Origin: Phycisphaerae bacterium | Lineage (GTDB): Bacteria; Planctomycetota; Phycisphaerae; UBA1845; JAFGLZ01 | Assembly (NCBI GenBank): GCA_016927755.1 | Contig: JAFGLZ010000132.1 | Coordinates: 103,174 to 167,173, forward strand | Length of the DNA stretch: 64,000 bases | Direction of reading: 5' to 3' | Shown here: positions 60,434 through 64,000 of the stretch, one piece after another | How the letters are laid out: every line of letters starts with the position of its first letter | Numbering within the stretch: position 1 is the first letter of the stretch | Made by a program: the position numbers and the translations under genes | The notes under the pieces: generated by a model | Seen by the model: the letters and a program-made list of their open reading frames with translations, nothing else | The model's database searches: none | What the model was told of the DNA's origin: nothing

Positions 60434-60521
60434 GGGTCAGCGCCCGATGGGCCTTCTGACATGAGACCAAGCACGAGTCTGCGGAACGCCCCCGATTCGG
60501 AGCCGTGCATCCCGCTGACCC
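60434..60521. repeat. Inverted repeat in the lpxA-glycosyltransferase gap
   Basis: GGGTCAGCG (60434-60442) and its complement CGCTGACCC (60513-60521) can pair around a 70-base loop that holds a smaller GGAGCC/GGCTCC pair. It lies downstream of the glycosyltransferase stop, so it may be a 3'-end structure. Confidence 0.5.
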
Positions 60522-60566
60522 GTGGCTCCTTCAGCCGGAATGGTCTTCCCGCGCCGACCCACTGGC

Positions 60567-61874
60567 TCAGACCACCGAGTCCATCGGGAGCGCGCACTGG
60601 GCGCTGCCGTCGCTGCTGAACTCCGACGGGCACCGGACGATCACCTTCTCGCGGCAAGACTCGCGCGCCAGCTCGTAGCACTTGACGTACTTCTGGGCGA
60701 TCAGATGCCAGCTCACGCGGGTGTTCAGGTAGCGCTTCAGCTTCTCGCCGAGGTGCCACCGAAGCTCCTCGTTCGTGGCCAGGCGGAGGATCCGCCGCTT
60801 GAGCGTCTCCCGGTTCGTGAACAGCAGTCCGCCTTCGCTCTCGACGGTCTGCGCGGTCAGGCCCTCCAGTGGGGCGGTCGTGATGTAAGGCTTGTTCAGG
60901 GCGATGATCCGGGCCAGAGTGCCGCTCTGCGTCTCGTCCAGCGTCGGCAGGATGACGAAGTCGCACAGGGCCATCACCTTGTAGTACCGTTCGCCTCGCG
61001 GAATGAACTCATAGAAGCGGGCCAGCCCCGCCTCTTCCAGCCGGCGAAGCTCGCTGACGTAGTACTCGAAGTCCTGCAGGTGGTTCGGATCGCGCATCGC
61101 CCCAGCCGCGAACAGACACCATTCCTCGCCCGTCTGGATCTTGATCAGCTCGGCGACCTCCGGCCAGACGTTCGTGGCGATGTCCCAGCGCTTGTTGTTC
61201 TGGATCCAGCCCACCAGACCCGCTAGACGCTTGCCGATCAGGTCACCCAGTCCCAGCTCCTCCTTGATCTGGTCGATCCGGTAGGGGTCGTAGCGGCGAT
61301 CGGGACGGGCGCCGTGAGGGACGATCGTGATGTTCTGGGGGATCGGTGCGCTCTGCTGGGCCAGGACCCACTCCAACCGCCACTTCTGATAGTCGCACTT
61401 GAACAGCAGCACGTTGCAGCGTTCGGCCACTCTCTGGATGAACTCCAGCTCCTCGGGGAACATCCGCCCGTGAACCGTGTGCGGCTCGATGATGACCGGC
61501 AGGTCGCGGATCGCATCCAGGAGCTTGAGGAACCCCGCGTTGAAGTCGCCGTTCCCGTGCTCGTCCACGTAGTTGTACAGCCCGTACTCGTGCTCGATGT
61601 GGACGGCGTACGGGTTGAGCTCGTGCAGCTTCTCGGCGACGGGGACGTGCCAATCGGCGCGGCTCATATCGATGACGGGGTGGAGCGCGTACTCGCTGTG
61701 CGTGCCGTCGACGCAGTCCGTGTGCGTGACCACCGCGATGGGGCGGTCCGGAATGGCCTTGTGGATGAACTCCAGGGCCTCCTCGGCGAACGTACCGATC
61801 CCGCACAGCCTCGGCGGAAAGCTGGACATCATGACCAGCGGCTGCATATGGTTCGATCCCAATTTCTCACCCAT
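60567..61874 (-). CDS. GT-B fold glycosyltransferase (GT4-like)
   Basis: 435 residues from ATG 61874; a shorter start at 61847 is possible. The N-terminal Rossmann half has SSFPPRLCGIGTFAEEA, a GT4-like glycine loop. The C-terminal half has FVILPTLDETQSGTLARIIALN, the donor-sugar region with the usual glutamate, and GGLLFTNRETLKRRIL. It would transfer a sugar from a nucleotide donor to an unknown acceptor. It is divergent from the radical SAM gene with a 417-base gap. No neighbouring pathway fixes the acceptor. Confidence 0.78.
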   Translation of the reverse strand: MGEKLGSNHMQPLVMMSSFPPRLCGIGTFAEEALEFIHKAIPDRPIAVVTHTDCVDGTHSEYALHPVIDMSRADWHVPVAEKLHELNPYAVHIEHEYGLYNYVDEHGNGDFNAGFLKLLDAIRDLPVIIEPHTVHGRMFPEELEFIQRVAERCNVLLFKCDYQKWRLEWVLAQQSAPIPQNITIVPHGARPDRRYDPYRIDQIKEELGLGDLIGKRLAGLVGWIQNNKRWDIATNVWPEVAELIKIQTGEEWCLFAAGAMRDPNHLQDFEYYVSELRRLEEAGLARFYEFIPRGERYYKVMALCDFVILPTLDETQSGTLARIIALNKPYITTAPLEGLTAQTVESEGGLLFTNRETLKRRILRLATNEELRWHLGEKLKRYLNTRVSWHLIAQKYVKCYELARESCREKVIVRCPSEFSSDGSAQCALPMDSVV

Positions 61875-62291
61875 CGCTCACGTGTCCGTTTCGCGGATTC
61901 CCTGGGACGGTCTTTCCCGCGGCATCTTGAGGGTGTACTTTCCCTGGCGGGCCCCGTGCATGTCAAGCGCTCTCGGGCCGTATATGCTGAATCGACCGAT
62001 AAGGCCGAATCCAACACAAAAACGTTCGACAAGTCGTCCGGGCTCCTTGGGCCTCAAACCTTCCGCGAGAAACTCGCCCTTTCTATATGGATCGTAGTCC
62101 GTCGAGCCGGGCCGGTCGACCAGGACGTGCCACGATCGACTGGTTCCGCCGGACCGGCTGTGGTATGTTCAGAGGTGAACGCTACTTTGAAGAAACAGGA
62201 TCTGCAGTCTGGGGTAAGTGGCGGATGACCCCCCAGCCCACCGGGCACCGATGGGCGGGACGATGTCGCCGCTCGCGCGTAGAGACTGACT
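61875..62291. other. Divergent intergenic region
   Basis: 417 bases between the glycosyltransferase and radical SAM genes. It is AT-richer than its surroundings (stretches such as CACAAAAACG and TTTCTATATGG). Promoters for both genes are expected, for example GTATATG near 61979, but none is decisive. No gene was seen. Confidence 0.45.
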
Positions 62292-63155
62292 GTGAAAGAT
62301 TCAGGACGACTTGAGCGGGCCCATGGCCTGCTGGCGCCATGTCGCGTCTGTCCGCGGCGCTGCGAGGTCGATCGGCTAGAGGGCCAGCTCGGGTTCTGCG
62401 GCGTCGGGGCCGATCCCCTCGTCAGCTCCTCGGGGCCGCACTTCGGCGAGGAGACCTGTCTGGTCGGCCGCGGTGGCTCCGGAACGATCTTCCTGGCCGG
62501 CTGCAACCTCGGGTGCGTCTTCTGCCAGAACTACGACATCAGCCACGAACGTCACGGCGTCGAGATGCCGGCCGAACGCATCGTCGACCTTATGCTCCGA
62601 TTGGAGAGACACGGCTGTGAGAACGTCAACTTCGTCTCCCCGACGCATGTGGGACCGCAGTTGCTGGAGGCCATCATCGGCGCCAGGCGGGCCGGGCTGA
62701 CCGTGCCGATCGTCTGGAACTGCGGAGGCTACGAGTCCATCGAGATGCTGGAGCTGCTGGCCGGCTGGGTCCAGATCTACATGCCCGACCTCAAGTACGC
62801 CGACGACGCGATCGCCGAGCGGTTCAGTGCCGCCAAGGACTACTGGCGGGTCGTCCGCGCCGCCGTCAAGGAGATGCATCGACAGGTAGGCGACTTGACC
62901 ACGGACAACGGCGTGGCGACGCGGGGTCTCCTGGTCAGGCATCTCGTTCTGCCGAGCGGGCTGTCCGGCAGCGAGGCCGTCATCGACTTCCTGGCCGATG
63001 AGGTATCACCTGACACGTTCATCAACGTCATGGGACAGTATCGACCGGAGTACCAGGCGCGCCGCCATCCCGAATTGACGCGCTGTCCGACGGCCGACGA
63101 GATCGACCGGGCACGAAAGCACGCCCAGCGACGAGGGCTCCGCCTGGCCGGCTGA
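62292..63155 (+). CDS. PflA-like radical SAM protein
   Basis: 287 residues from GTG 62292. The cluster motif is CNLGCVFCQN at about residues 71-80, with the glycine-rich GSGTIFLAG before it. An extra cysteine group (CRVCPRRC near 17-24) is upstream, typical of the PflX/YjjW-like and AMMECR1-linked branch. MPDLKYADDAIAERF and IMGQYRPEY are also seen as VMGQYRPEY. It binds an iron-sulfur cluster and S-adenosylmethionine in the cytoplasm and activates or modifies an unknown partner; no pyruvate formate-lyase gene is near. Confidence 0.85.
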   Translation: MKDSGRLERAHGLLAPCRVCPRRCEVDRLEGQLGFCGVGADPLVSSSGPHFGEETCLVGRGGSGTIFLAGCNLGCVFCQNYDISHERHGVEMPAERIVDLMLRLERHGCENVNFVSPTHVGPQLLEAIIGARRAGLTVPIVWNCGGYESIEMLELLAGWVQIYMPDLKYADDAIAERFSAAKDYWRVVRAAVKEMHRQVGDLTTDNGVATRGLLVRHLVLPSGLSGSEAVIDFLADEVSPDTFINVMGQYRPEYQARRHPELTRCPTADEIDRARKHAQRRGLRLAG

Positions 63156-63198
63156 GTTGCTTGTTGAAGTGCTCGAACGGGCTACAGAGAATGGGTGG

Positions 63199-63218
63199 CC
63201 CGCCTCTTCAGAGGTGGG
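63199..63218. repeat. Hairpin after the radical SAM gene
   Basis: CCCGCCTCT-TC-AGAGGTGGG forms a nine-pair stem with one G-T position, 44 bases after the stop. No T-run follows, so terminator function is not sure. Confidence 0.45.
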
Positions 63219-63317
63219 GAACACGAATTCTCGCTGTAATCCGCGCCGATCACGGCTGAAGCTAAGGACCACCCATCGAAGACTCATAGCCAGATTAGGT
63301 CATTCGGGGACTCAGCC

Positions 63318-64000
63318 ATGTCGCGAAACCTGCCGACCATGTTGTCCGTGCTGTTGGGGGTGGTGGCCTTCGTCGTGGTCGTCCTCTGGCCGTCCAGGCC
63401 GGGGCGCGGCCCTCGACTCACCAACACGCCGGACAGCCGGCTGGCCGCCGTCAACGAGTCGCAGGGCCTCTCGGACGAGGCGGGGGCGATCCAGTCCCGA
63501 CCCGCGACCACTCGAGGCGCCGCCACGCGGCCCCTGCGGTGGCATCGACCGCGCTTTCCCGAGTTCCAGGCCGAGCGCGACCGGATGGTCAAGTGGACTG
63601 TCTCGCATCCCGTCGACGGCCGGCAGCGCGTGACCGACCCGAAGACGATCGAGGCGATGCGAAACGTTCCCAGGCATCTCTTCGTCGAAGGAGAGTCCCC
63701 GGGCAGCGCCCACGCCGACCATCCGCTGCCGATCGGCTACGGCCAGACGATCAGCCAGCCCTACATCGTCGCCCTGATGACCGAGGCCCTCCGCCTTAGA
63801 CCGGGCGCGAAGGTCCTGGAGATCGGCACGGGCAGCGGCTACCAGGCCGCCGTCCTGAGCGAGCTCACCCCGAACGTCTTCACGATCGAGATCGTCAAGC
63901 CGCTCGCCGAACGCGCCGCGGCGCGCTTCGCCAAGCTGGGCTACAAGACGATCCGGTCCAAGCAGGGCGACGGCTACTTCGGCTGGCCCGAGCACGCCCC
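63318..64000 (+). CDS. Membrane-anchored protein-L-isoaspartate O-methyltransferase (partial)
   Basis: The first 227 codons; the gene runs past the right edge. One membrane span near residues 8-24 (MLSVLLGVVAFVVVVLW) is followed by a spacer and then the PCMT core. The core has GYGQTISQPYIVALMTEAL and LEIGTGSGYQAAVLSEL (the S-adenosylmethionine loop). PCMT repairs isoaspartate in aged proteins. Most family members are soluble and lack the anchor. More basic residues follow the span than precede it, so the catalytic part may face the cytoplasm. Partial, so the end is unknown. Confidence 0.85.
   Translation, partial: MSRNLPTMLSVLLGVVAFVVVVLWPSRPGRGPRLTNTPDSRLAAVNESQGLSDEAGAIQSRPATTRGAATRPLRWHRPRFPEFQAERDRMVKWTVSHPVDGRQRVTDPKTIEAMRNVPRHLFVEGESPGSAHADHPLPIGYGQTISQPYIVALMTEALRLRPGAKVLEIGTGSGYQAAVLSELTPNVFTIEIVKPLAERAAARFAKLGYKTIRSKQGDGYFGWPEHA

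Overview
The window is about 64 kb of GC-rich bacterial chromosome with dense coding. The gene content points to a planctomycete or a close PVC-group relative, possibly of the Phycisphaerae kind. It has Tat-exported Gfo/Idh/MocA oxidoreductases, ThuA and DUF1080 proteins, an HzsA-related c-type cytochrome, YVTN-propeller cytochromes, many secreted proteins, and an LpxA that implies an outer membrane. This assignment is inference; no rRNA or tRNA gene was seen.

Region 1 (1-18.2 kb) is a carbohydrate-utilisation and surface-enzyme region. On the minus strand lie a truncated PD40-propeller gene, a GH127-like (DUF1680) enzyme, a triplicated beta-sandwich protein and a Tat oxidoreductase. Divergent from these, on the plus strand, come a GH4 glycosidase and a sugar ABC importer (binding lipoprotein plus two permeases, no ATPase gene). 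Two large secreted haem proteins follow (HzsA-related and YVTN/di-haem), then on the minus strand a GNAT acetyltransferase and a coupled pair of DUF1080 and ThuA-DUF1080 genes.

Region 2 (18.4-24.4 kb) holds housekeeping genes. These are cdaA-cdaR for c-di-AMP synthesis, a zinc alcohol dehydrogenase, a PEGA lipoprotein, a YfcE-type phosphodiesterase and a membrane-anchored SGNH hydrolase.

Region 3 (24.8-56.7 kb) is the striking part. It is a type II secretion-like operon, gspE-F-G-H-I-J-K, followed by a GspL/PilM-like gene and a GspM/PilO-like gene. Two enormous genes come next. The first encodes about 4976 residues: a signal peptide, an N0 domain and about 53 tandem secretin N1-type domains, with no pore domain. 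The second encodes 1787 residues with about 14 such domains and a C-terminal secretin pore. Part of the first array is organised as seven or more four-domain cassettes with a period near 915 bp. The first protein ends in the front half of an N-domain, and the second begins, after a linker, with a back half. The simplest reading is a type II secretion-like machine with a greatly extended periplasmic vestibule or companion scaffold. That is an inference from sequence.

Region 4 (56.8-64 kb) has two small lipoproteins, an IolB/KduI-like isomerase, lpxA, a GT-B glycosyltransferase, a radical SAM protein of the PflA-like type and a truncated membrane-anchored PCMT. Short hairpin repeats hug the 3' ends of several genes across the window, including both giant genes.
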